The translations under genes and the position numbers were made by a program. Of a DNA stretch of 64,000 bases, positions 34,362 to 43,989 are shown piece by piece. The stretch comes from Bacteroidales bacterium. GTDB taxonomy: Bacteria; Bacteroidota; Bacteroidia; Bacteroidales; GCA-2748055. The notes beneath the pieces were generated by a model that had not been told where the DNA came from, searched no databases, and saw nothing but the letters and a program-made list of their open reading frames with translations. The stretch covers positions 1 to 64,000 of the forward strand of contig JARGFP010000007.1 of NCBI GenBank assembly GCA_029210585.1. Direction: 5' to 3'. Position 1 is the stretch's first letter. The number at the start of each line of letters is the position of its first letter.

Positions 34362-35474
34362 CTATGAATGCTGAAGGATAATACCTTCTTTTGTTATTTT
34401 GAATACACGGTGCTCGGCGGGAATCTCTTTCAGGATGTTCATCATTCGCGTTTCGTTGGTATCGGTGATGAAAATCTGTCCGAAGCGGTTCTCAGCCACC
34501 AGCTGTATGATCTGCTTCACCCGGAATGCATCGAATTTATCAAATACATCGTCCAGCAGCAGGATGGGGGTATTCTGCATTGTTTCCTGCATGAATTCAA
34601 ATTCTGCAAGTTTCAATGCGACCAGGTAGGTTTTTTGTTGTCCCTGCGATCCTGTTTTTTTCAGTGGATGTTCGCCCAGGTCCATGCTGATATCGTCCTT
34701 GTGTATCCCGGTGGTGGTATATTGTACGATCAGATCCTTCTGGCGTGAAGATCGCAGCGCAGCCTCAAAATCGCTTTCCATCAGCTGCGAAAAGTAATTC
34801 AGTTTCACCTCTTCCTTGTTACCGGAAACATGTTGGTAATAGCGCTGAAATACCGGGGTAAGCCGGTCCACAAAATCTCTCCTGGCCTGGTACACAGGTT
34901 CCCCGTATTGAACCAGCTGGGCATCCAGCACTTCGAGTACATCGCGTGATGCACTACTGTTGTTGTTTTCCTTGAGCAGCTTATTTCGTTGTGTCAGTAT
35001 CCGGTTATAGGAAATCATGTTTTCCAGGTAGATCCTGTCGTATTGACCGATCACCCCGTTCATCCATTTACGGCGCTCCTCGCTTCCCCCCTGTATCAGT
35101 ATATAATCTGCAGGTGAGATCATCACCAGCGGAATCAGCCCGATATGCTCAGCCAGCCGCTTGTAGTCCTTCTGGTTGCGCTTGAACTGCTTCTTTTTAT
35201 TTCGGCGTATACTGCAATAGATGGTCTCCTCTTTTTCCTTGCGATCAAAAACACCCTGGATCACCGAGAATTCAGCGTCATAGGAGATATTCTGCGTATC
35301 CACAGGATTCAGGTTGCTTTTGCACAGAGCCAGGTAATGGATCGCATCCAACAGGTTGGTTTTCCCTACTCCGTTCTCGCCAACGAAACAATTGATCTTT
35401 GCGCTCAGTTCCAGGTCGGCCTGCGCGTAATTCTTGAAATTTATTACCGATAGTTTCGCTAAATGCATGATCAT
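34362..35474 (-). CDS. recF: DNA replication/repair ATPase RecF
   Basis: A 370-residue SMC-like ATPase that loads RecA at single-strand gaps. Motifs: Walker A CFVGENGVGKTNLLDAI, signature region KKTGSQGQQKTYLVALKLAE, and Walker B PILLLDDVFDKFD; the D-loop and His switch lie beyond. Length is typical. Two possible ATGs (35474 and 35468) begin the frame. It precedes the DUF721 gene with a 2-bp gap and is divergent from the TPR gene. Confidence 0.96.
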   Translation of the reverse strand: MIMHLAKLSVINFKNYAQADLELSAKINCFVGENGVGKTNLLDAIHYLALCKSNLNPVDTQNISYDAEFSVIQGVFDRKEKEETIYCSIRRNKKKQFKRNQKDYKRLAEHIGLIPLVMISPADYILIQGGSEERRKWMNGVIGQYDRIYLENMISYNRILTQRNKLLKENNNSSASRDVLEVLDAQLVQYGEPVYQARRDFVDRLTPVFQRYYQHVSGNKEEVKLNYFSQLMESDFEAALRSSRQKDLIVQYTTTGIHKDDISMDLGEHPLKKTGSQGQQKTYLVALKLAEFEFMQETMQNTPILLLDDVFDKFDAFRVKQIIQLVAENRFGQIFITDTNETRMMNILKEIPAEHRVFKITKEGIILQHS

Positions 35475-35623
35475 GTATTCAATTCAACAAATGTAAGGGA
35501 TATTGAATGAAAAAACGAGATGCGCGTTGATTATCGCATAACTTTTTCTGAAGAACAGAAGCAAATTTGGGAAAAACCATTACATTTGCGATGGTTAAAA
35601 AAAATGTAAAAAAATCATATCAA

Positions 35624-36322
35624 ATGGCCAAGAAACAAAAAGAGGTTCAAGGAGATAAGAATCTTGGTAATATTGAATCAGCGTTATCGCGGACTGAACT
35701 ATTCATCGAGGAGAACCAGAAGATGCTCACCAACATCCTGCTGGGTGTTCTTGCAGTTGCGCTGCTTGTCATCGCAGGGAATCGTTATATTCTCAAGCCA
35801 AAGAGTATGGAAGCTGCAGCCAGCATGTACATGGCAGAACGTTATTTTGAGCGTGATTCATTCAACCTGGCGCTGAATGGGTACGGTACCTTCCCGGGAT
35901 TCCTCGACATCATCGACGAGTATTCTATTACCAAATCGGCAAAACTGGCTAAATATTATGCCGGTATCAGTTACAAGGAGCTCGGAGAATATGAATCAGC
36001 TGTTGATTTTCTTTCCAAATTCAGGACCAGGGACATGATGGTTGGTGCTGCGGCCAGGAGTTCGCTTGGTGATGCATACACCGGGCTGGGTGACTACAAC
36101 AAGGCAGTAACTACGTATCTGAATGCTGCCAGCAAATATGAGAATGGCTTTACCACGCCCATTCTGCTGAAAAAAGCAGGTATCGTATACGAAGAACAGG
36201 GCGATTTGCAGAAAGCGCTTGAGGTTTATGAGCGGATCAGCAAGGAATATCCTGATTCAGCCGAAGGACGCGAAATGAAGAAATACATTGGACGGGTGGA
36301 AGCACGTCTTGCAACCATGTAA
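35624..36322 (+). CDS. Membrane-anchored tetratricopeptide-repeat protein
   Basis: A 232-residue protein with one N-terminal membrane helix (MLTNILLGVLAVALLVIAGN, about residues 36-55) and TPR units after it (for example AKLAKYYAGISYKELGEYES and SSLGDAYTGLGDYNKAVTTY). I chose the ATG at 35624: a TACATTTG box at 35581-35588 would start transcription downstream of the earlier ATG at 35591. The layout resembles YfgM/BepA-neighbour proteins that bind partners at the inner membrane. It sits between recF and ribH, a common neighbourhood in Bacteroidota, and ends in its own terminator. Confidence 0.85.
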   Translation: MAKKQKEVQGDKNLGNIESALSRTELFIEENQKMLTNILLGVLAVALLVIAGNRYILKPKSMEAAASMYMAERYFERDSFNLALNGYGTFPGFLDIIDEYSITKSAKLAKYYAGISYKELGEYESAVDFLSKFRTRDMMVGAAARSSLGDAYTGLGDYNKAVTTYLNAASKYENGFTTPILLKKAGIVYEEQGDLQKALEVYERISKEYPDSAEGREMKKYIGRVEARLATM

Positions 36323-36344
36323 ATCTTGCGTACAAGAATTTTTC

Positions 36345-36377
36345 AAAGTATCAGCCCCACGCTGATACTTTTTTTTT
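36345..36377 (+). terminator. Terminator after the TPR gene
   Basis: Perfect 11-bp stem AAAGTATCAGC/GCTGATACTTT with loop CCCAC and a long T-run. It separates the TPR gene from ribH. Confidence 0.9.
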
Positions 36378-36401
36378 AATCCACATTCAAACAATGCACC
36401 T

Positions 36402-36899
36402 ATGGCTACCAGTTTAAAAAATCTGTCCTCCTATGACCCGGAGAAGGTTCCTGATGCATCAGGAATGAAATTTGGAATCGTAGTTTCCGAATGGAATGAA
36501 GAAGTTACTGCTGCGCTTGCAGAAGGAGCTGTCAATACGCTCAAAAAGCATGGATGCCCGCAGGAAAGTATATTTGTGATGCCGGTTCCCGGCAGTTTTG
36601 AACTCACCTATGGCGCGCGGCTGATTGCAGAGAAGCATGCACTGGATGCAGTGATCGCCATCGGTTGCGTCGTCCGGGGAGAGACGCGCCATTTTGATTT
36701 TATCTGCCAGGGGGTGACCCACGGTATCGCGGAATTGAACCTGGAGTATGACATCCCGTTTATTTTTGGAGTACTTACGACTGAAAACCAGCAGCAGGCG
36801 CTTGACCGTGCAGGCGGTAAACACGGGAACAAAGGCGATGAGGCTGCCGTCACGGCCATTAAAATGGTCGGACTCAAGACCAATGGTAACGCCAGATAA
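36402..36899 (+). CDS. ribH: 6,7-dimethyl-8-ribityllumazine synthase
   Basis: A 165-residue lumazine synthase, the penultimate step of riboflavin synthesis, joining ArP and DHBP. Motifs: [13 protein letters not shown] for substrate binding, [15 protein letters not shown], the catalytic His region [15 protein letters not shown], and [17 protein letters not shown]. Length matches the icosahedral/pentameric family. Not next to other rib genes. It starts just after a terminator, so a promoter must lie in the short gap; none is obvious. Confidence 0.96.
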   Translation: MATSLKNLSSYDPEKVPDASGMKFGIVVSEWNEEVTAALAEGAVNTLKKHGCPQESIFVMPVPGSFELTYGARLIAEKHALDAVIAIGCVVRGETRHFDFICQGVTHGIAELNLEYDIPFIFGVLTTENQQQALDRAGGKHGNKGDEAAVTAIKMVGLKTNGNAR

Positions 36900-36955
36900 C
36901 GACCACAAGGTCCCTTTTCCCTTCATAATAACCACCACCAACCACAGCAAAAAAT

Positions 36956-36998
36956 AAATTCGAATGCCGGACCGGCACGGTCCGTGGCATTCGAATTT
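36956..36998. terminator. Large bidirectional hairpin between ribH and yidC
   Basis: Arms AAATTCGAATGCC/GGCATTCGAATTT (13 bp, perfect) enclose a second stem GGACCG/CGGTCC with loop GCA and a 2-nt bulge. On the minus strand it is followed by TATTTTTT, so it should end the yidC transcript; on the plus strand the T-run is weaker. Confidence 0.8.
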
Positions 36999-37025
36999 CC
37001 TTTATCACAGTGACAGTAACGCGTA

Positions 37026-37079
37026 GGTTGCTATCGCTGCTTGTCTCTCTGCGGTTGCTATCGCTTCTTGCCTTTCTGC
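37026..37079 (-). repeat. 27-bp tandem duplication across the yidC stop codon
   Basis: Two adjacent 27-bp copies (37026-37052 and 37053-37079) are identical at 24 positions. The second copy encodes the last codons of yidC and its stop; the first lies just beyond and would read in frame as another eight codons and stop. Confidence 0.8.
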
Positions 37080-38944
37080 AGTTGCTGTTGCTGTTTGGTC
37101 ATATCTTCAAGCCGCGCCTGCCATTTCGACTTCTTTTTGGGTTTGGCCTTGCGTGAATTGATCTTTTTCAGGATGGCTTCCTCATCAGTAAATTGCTTGA
37201 ACAGGAAGTTCTGACCAAGTGTAATTACGTTCGCCAGGAAGTAGTAATAGGTCAGTGCTGCCGAGAAATTATTCAGGATGAACATGAACATGAACGGCAT
37301 GATGTACATCATGGTCTTCATGCCTGGCATGGCACTGGTCGATTGTGTCTGGTTGTTGATCCGCATACTGAGCACAGTGGTGACTGTCATCAAGAGGGTA
37401 AACAAACTGACATGGTCGCCATACATTGGTATCGTAAACGGAAGGTCGAGGATGCTGTCGTATGTGGACAGGTCATCGGCCCACAGGAATTTTTCACCAC
37501 GCAGTTCAATGGATGAGGGGAAGAAACGGAACATTGCAAAGAGGATGGGCATCTGCAGGAGCATGGGCAGACATCCGCCCAGTGGGTTGGCCCCTGCCCT
37601 TTTGTACAGGTCCATGGTGGCCTGCTGCTTTTTCATGGCATCCTCTTTCTTTGGAAACTTTTCACCGATCTCATCCACCTGCGGCTTGAGCACCCGCATG
37701 ACGGCCTGCGACTTGTAGGATTTGTATGTCAGCGGGAAGAGCGCTGTCTTCAGAATCAACGTCAAGAGGAGGATAATGATCCCGTAATTGTCGATGGACC
37801 TGCTCAGCCAGTTGAATATGGGGATGATCACGAATTCATTCAGCCACCGGATCACTGATCCGCCAACGGTTACAAGATCCTCCAGTTTCCACTCCTCGTA
37901 TTGGCTGAGTGTCTGGTGGTGATTGGGTCCGAAGTAAAAGGCCATAGACATTGTCTGGTCATTGCTCCTGTCATAGGGCATGTCGATCTCGCTGTAAAAA
38001 TGCCTGATGTATTTGCCCGGATCGTCAAACCGTTCATTCATCATGTAGGCACTTTCGAAGTAGTCCCTGGCGATGAACACCGCGGAGAAGAACTGGTGCT
38101 TATATGCGATCCATTCCAGCTGGGTCAGTGCCGATTCTTCCTGGATGGATTTTTTTGAACGCATACTGAATTTCTCGATGTCTCCTTCCCTGTAACGGTA
38201 ATAGAGCGAGGTATAACTGTTTTCGTTTTGGTACCCCTTCTCCGTGGAGGGGAAGTAGATTTCGTAGAGATAGGTTACATTGTCGGTGCGGAACTGCTCC
38301 ATGCCCACCATGCGGATATCAAAATCAACCAGGTACTTTTTCGGGTGCAGCGTGTAGATATATTCAATATAAGCGCCATTGGCAATATCCAGCCGCATGG
38401 TCACACTCTTGCCCGATTCTGAAGCATTGAGTGTTTGCTGAGAGGTTCCCGGTTTGAAATAAAGGTCACTGGTATTGATCCTCCTGTTGTCAGCAAAAAA
38501 CTGCAGGTCGAACTGCGAAGAATCACCATCAAAGAGCACTACCGGAAGTGAGTCATGGGTCTGGTATTTTTTAAGTGTGGCACTGTATGGGCGTCCTCCC
38601 TTGGTGGACAGTTCAAGTTTGATGAGCTTATTCTCGAGTGCTATAATTTTCTCCTCACCTTGCAGTCCACTCATGAAGACACCGTAATTCCTTTGTTGCT
38701 GCTGATACACGGATGAATCGATGCCAGCCGGGGTTGCAGTTGACGGGACCTGTCCGGACGGTTGTACCTGATTCTGCGCCTGGTCCTGTGCAAGCTCCTG
38801 CCTCCTCATCTCCTCCACCCTGGCGATCGAATCATTCCTGCGGATGGCTTCCATCTGGGCTTCACGCGCAGGTTTGGTGATCAGGCTGTATCCGACCAGG
38901 ATCACACCGATAAGTACAATACCGATGATAGAATTTCTATCCAT
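37058..38944 (-). CDS. yidC: Membrane protein insertase YidC
   Basis: A 628-residue inner-membrane insertase that helps Sec substrates and inserts small proteins. N-terminal TM (MDRNSIIGIVLIGVILVGYS), a large periplasmic beta-supersandwich domain (about 70-360), then the conserved core: IPIFNWLSRSIDNYGIIILL with TM2, the cytoplasmic hairpin KTALFPLTYKSYKSQAVMRV and QVDEIGEKFPKKED, TM3 around GGCLPMLLQMPILFAMF, and the last TMs ending LTYYYFLANVITLGQNFLF. A strongly basic tail (KAKPKKKSKWQARL, then a Gln run) should contact the ribosome. Monocistronic; divergent regions separate it from pyrG. Confidence 0.96.
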   Translation of the reverse strand: MDRNSIIGIVLIGVILVGYSLITKPAREAQMEAIRRNDSIARVEEMRRQELAQDQAQNQVQPSGQVPSTATPAGIDSSVYQQQQRNYGVFMSGLQGEEKIIALENKLIKLELSTKGGRPYSATLKKYQTHDSLPVVLFDGDSSQFDLQFFADNRRINTSDLYFKPGTSQQTLNASESGKSVTMRLDIANGAYIEYIYTLHPKKYLVDFDIRMVGMEQFRTDNVTYLYEIYFPSTEKGYQNENSYTSLYYRYREGDIEKFSMRSKKSIQEESALTQLEWIAYKHQFFSAVFIARDYFESAYMMNERFDDPGKYIRHFYSEIDMPYDRSNDQTMSMAFYFGPNHHQTLSQYEEWKLEDLVTVGGSVIRWLNEFVIIPIFNWLSRSIDNYGIIILLLTLILKTALFPLTYKSYKSQAVMRVLKPQVDEIGEKFPKKEDAMKKQQATMDLYKRAGANPLGGCLPMLLQMPILFAMFRFFPSSIELRGEKFLWADDLSTYDSILDLPFTIPMYGDHVSLFTLLMTVTTVLSMRINNQTQSTSAMPGMKTMMYIMPFMFMFILNNFSAALTYYYFLANVITLGQNFLFKQFTDEEAILKKINSRKAKPKKKSKWQARLEDMTKQQQQLQKGKKR

Positions 38945-39052
38945 TATAAAATCTTTTGAATTGCAGCCACAAAAGTAATGTTTTAGCGCAAATAAACAGA
39001 CATTAATTATAAAACTCCGCGGAATTTCGGCGAACGGTAAGTTAGACCCTTG

Positions 39053-40675
<1,623 letters not shown>

Positions 40676-40742
40676 TTAGATTAAGTCGCAAAGTAATAAA
40701 TAATCTCAGACTGGCGAAAATAATATTTTGACCATTTATTAA

Positions 40743-43004
40743 CTACATACTGTCCTCAATCTCATCAATGATCCTGATCTTTTGTTCCATCTGCCTGATC
40801 CTGACATGCGCGTCTTCTATCTTTTCATTGAACTCCGAAAGGGTGTCTTCGGAACTTTCCGTCTGCTTGAAGAAGCCGATATTGTTTTCCCACACGCCAA
40901 TGTCGTTGCGAAGCTGCTGCAGTTTATTCACCAGCTTGTCACGTTCGAACCTGATCTTGTTTTCAGACCGCGGGCTGTTCATGATGGCTGTGATCCGTAT
41001 CCTGTATCGAATGAGTGTTTTTTCCTCATCAGTGGCTCCGGTTTTGTCGATCAGATCATCCACTGCCTTCTTGAAGTCATCCCTGATCTTGACTTTCACT
41101 TCAACGGGCACAAAACCTATTCCGTTATAACGTAACTGGAATTCATCGAGTGCAGACAGCAATTCGTTCTTGTTTTCCGGGGGCTGGTAGCTGTTCATTT
41201 CTGATATCAGTGCCTGCTTCTCTTTCAGATTTGCTTCGTACGATTCATTTTTTCCTCCAAAGAATTCAGATTTTGCATTGAAGTAATGGTCACACGCTGT
41301 CCGGAAGCGTCTCCAGAGCCTGTCAGAATCCTTCCTTGGCACAGGACCGATCTCCTTCCACTGGTTCTGAAGGTCGATCAGTTTATCGGTAGTGCTCTTC
41401 CAGTCTTTGCTGTCCCTGAGTTCTTCGGCTGTCCGGATAATCTCAAGTTTCCTGTCCAGGTTCTCCTTCTGGTGTTCAAAAGTCCTGGCGTAGAAGGAAG
41501 CCTTGCGGTCGAAGAAGGTATCACATGCCCTCCTGAACCTGGCATAGATCTGGTTGTTTTCCTTTTTTGGTGCATACCCGATGGTCTTCCATTCTTTCTG
41601 AATGTCCAGCAGTTCGTTGGTCTTCCGCACCCATTCGTTGTGCTTGTCCAGGTCGAGGGCAGCGATTGCCTCTGCCTTGTCACACAGTATTTTTTTCTTT
41701 TCAAGGTTTTCTTCGAGGGAGCCCCTGAGTTCGGACTGAAACTGCTGGTGGGCCTTGTTGATCACAGAAGTGGCACTTTTGAACCGTTCCCAGATCGCAT
41801 CCTTGTCCTCACGCGGAACCGGTCCGATCTCCCTCCATTGTGAATGGTATTTCTGGAGTGTTTTGAAAGCAGCCGATATGTTCTTTTCTTCCACCAGTTC
41901 CTCTGCCTTCTCACAGAGTTTCAGTTTCAGATCAAGATTTTTCTTCAAGTCCAGGACCCGCAGCTCCTTGTTGATCCTTACATAATCATTAAATTTTTCA
42001 ACGAAGAAATTATAGGAATTCCAGAGATCACGGACATTCTGTTTGGGAACGATCCCTACATCGAACCACCGCTTTTGTAACTGTTTGAATTTTCTGAAAG
42101 CAGCATCGAACCCCTCCTGTCCTTCCATCAGCAACCTGAACTCCTCCAGGATCTCTTCCTTGGTTTTCAGGTTGGTCTCTTTCTCTTCTTCCAGCTGTTT
42201 ATTGTAATCCGCCTTCAGTGTTTTATACTTATCCAGGAGCTCCTCCATCAGCTTATCCACCGCATCTTCAACAGGTTTAAAGTCCTGCTCAGGGCCTCCC
42301 CCGGCAATAAATTTTTCCTTTTTTTCAGCATATTCCTGGTCCACTTTCTTCTGGAAGACCTCTTGGATCTCGTCCACTACATTTCGAAGCTGGCTGAATG
42401 ACCTTGTGCCCAGGAGATCTTCCAGCAACTTCACGAGATCCGGCTTACTGAGCAATTCATAATTGATCTTCTCCTCCTCTGTATTCTCTTTCTTCTCTGC
42501 TTTTTCGCTTTTCTCCGTTTTTTCCTTCTTCTCTGCTTTTTCTTTCTTCCCTTTGGAAGATGATGCTGGTTTTCCCTCATCAGTGGCATCTTCCTTTGCT
42601 TCGGCAGCATTTTCCTTTGCTTCGGATCCATCTTCCTGGTTTCCGGTGTCAGATGCGGACGCATCATCAGAAGTTCCCACTACAGTTTCTCCCTCCTGTT
42701 CCGCAGGCCCGCCTGAACTTGTCTTACCGGAAGTATCCCTTGCTTCTCCGGGAAGTTCATCATTCTTTTCCGGTTCATGGGAAGGATCATTGCCTTCGTC
42801 ATTCTCCTGTCGCGCAGAATAAGTATCCTCCGCGCCTGTACCAGGAGCATGTTCGTTCACCGGGCTGCCGGCTTGTTCCTTACTGTTTTCGGGGGGGATC
42901 GCCGGTGAATGTTCATTTTCGTTACCGGTCGGCGCACCAGGTGCTTTGCTTGTATTTTCTAATGGATCATCATTCAGATGTTCATTTTTATCAGAATATT
43001 CCAT
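40743..43004 (-). CDS. DUF349 repeat protein with acidic/basic low-complexity N-terminus
   Basis: A 753-residue protein with at least five DUF349 helical repeats (about residues 250-680); each contains a W-x2-I/V-G-x-V/A-P segment, for example SQWREIGPVPREDKDAIWER, KEWKTIGYAPKKENNQIY and NQWKEIGPVPRKDSDRLWRR. The first ~180 residues are low complexity, rich in Glu, Lys, Ser and Pro with a Glu/Lys run (KEKAEKKEKTEKSEKAEKKE), probably disordered. The family is common in Bacteroidota and unrelated to a known enzyme; some members bind RNA polymerase or nucleic acid, but this is not established. Gene is divergent from trmD. Confidence 0.88.
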   Translation of the reverse strand: MEYSDKNEHLNDDPLENTSKAPGAPTGNENEHSPAIPPENSKEQAGSPVNEHAPGTGAEDTYSARQENDEGNDPSHEPEKNDELPGEARDTSGKTSSGGPAEQEGETVVGTSDDASASDTGNQEDGSEAKENAAEAKEDATDEGKPASSSKGKKEKAEKKEKTEKSEKAEKKENTEEEKINYELLSKPDLVKLLEDLLGTRSFSQLRNVVDEIQEVFQKKVDQEYAEKKEKFIAGGGPEQDFKPVEDAVDKLMEELLDKYKTLKADYNKQLEEEKETNLKTKEEILEEFRLLMEGQEGFDAAFRKFKQLQKRWFDVGIVPKQNVRDLWNSYNFFVEKFNDYVRINKELRVLDLKKNLDLKLKLCEKAEELVEEKNISAAFKTLQKYHSQWREIGPVPREDKDAIWERFKSATSVINKAHQQFQSELRGSLEENLEKKKILCDKAEAIAALDLDKHNEWVRKTNELLDIQKEWKTIGYAPKKENNQIYARFRRACDTFFDRKASFYARTFEHQKENLDRKLEIIRTAEELRDSKDWKSTTDKLIDLQNQWKEIGPVPRKDSDRLWRRFRTACDHYFNAKSEFFGGKNESYEANLKEKQALISEMNSYQPPENKNELLSALDEFQLRYNGIGFVPVEVKVKIRDDFKKAVDDLIDKTGATDEEKTLIRYRIRITAIMNSPRSENKIRFERDKLVNKLQQLRNDIGVWENNIGFFKQTESSEDTLSEFNEKIEDAHVRIRQMEQKIRIIDEIEDSM

Positions 43005-43149
43005 AGAACCAGAGGATTATCATTAGATCAGTGATTACAAGTTACAGATTTTCTCTATATATCCAATTCATATCGTCAAAAAACTGCCAAATACAGGGTC
43101 TCACGGGTTCATGATGCTGCTGATCCTGAGAAATCACTAATTTAGCGGA

Positions 43150-43839
43150 ATGATGAGGATTGATATTATTACTGTACTGCCTGAGCTGCTCTCCGGACCT
43201 TTTGACCACTCCATTGTGAAACGCGCAAGGGAAAAGGGGCTGGTAGAGATACAACTGCATCCCCTGAGGGATTTCTCCGAAGACAAACACAGGCGTGTAG
43301 ACGATTATCCCTTTGGTGGTGAGGCTGGAATGGTCATGGCAGTTCAGCCCATTGAAAATGCGATCAGACACCTGACTTCGCAGCGGGATTATGACGAAAT
43401 CATTTTCACAACTCCCGATGCGCCGGTTTTCAACCAGGGAGCGGCAAACCAACTCAGCACCCTGCAGAACCTCATCATCCTCTGTGGACATTACAAGGGG
43501 GTAGACCAGCGGGTGCGTGACCACTTGGTAACAATGGAATGGTCCATAGGCGATTACGTGCTCTCAGGCGGTGAACTTGCCGCTGCAGTTATCACCGACA
43601 GCATTGTCAGGATCCTTCCCGGTGCGATCTCGGACGGTGCTTCGGCCCTTTCTGATTCATTCCAGGATGGCCTGCTTTCCCCGCCGGTTTATACACGACC
43701 TGCTGATTACAAAGGATGGAAGGTCCCGGAGATCCTGCTTTCGGGTCATGCAGCGAAAATCGATGACTGGAAACATGAACAATCCCTGGAGAAAACCCGG
43801 AGATTACGGCCCGACTTGCTGGGAGACAGCCCAAACTAA
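43150..43839 (+). CDS. trmD: tRNA (guanine37-N1)-methyltransferase
   Basis: A 229-residue SPOUT-class methyltransferase that methylates G37 of tRNAs reading CUN, CCN and CGG, preventing frameshifts. The deep-knot segments are clear: [20 protein letters not shown] and [20 protein letters not shown], with Pro/Gly-rich [13 protein letters not shown]-terminal [17 protein letters not shown] is typical, so the second of two tandem ATGs (43153) may be the true start. Not next to rpsP/rimM/rplS as in proteobacteria; stand-alone trmD is normal in Bacteroidota. Confidence 0.96.
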   Translation: MMRIDIITVLPELLSGPFDHSIVKRAREKGLVEIQLHPLRDFSEDKHRRVDDYPFGGEAGMVMAVQPIENAIRHLTSQRDYDEIIFTTPDAPVFNQGAANQLSTLQNLIILCGHYKGVDQRVRDHLVTMEWSIGDYVLSGGELAAAVITDSIVRILPGAISDGASALSDSFQDGLLSPPVYTRPADYKGWKVPEILLSGHAAKIDDWKHEQSLEKTRRLRPDLLGDSPN

Positions 43840-43989
43840 TTCAGCAGGCAGGTGCAACATTCATCAGGAACAATGGGTCCGCAGCAAGGACGATAGGTTC
43901 GCTGTTATCGGTCATGCGGTAGATATCTTCCTCCTCAACGTAACCAAGCAATTCAACCAGGGGGTTGGTACGCCGCTCCACATAGATTG

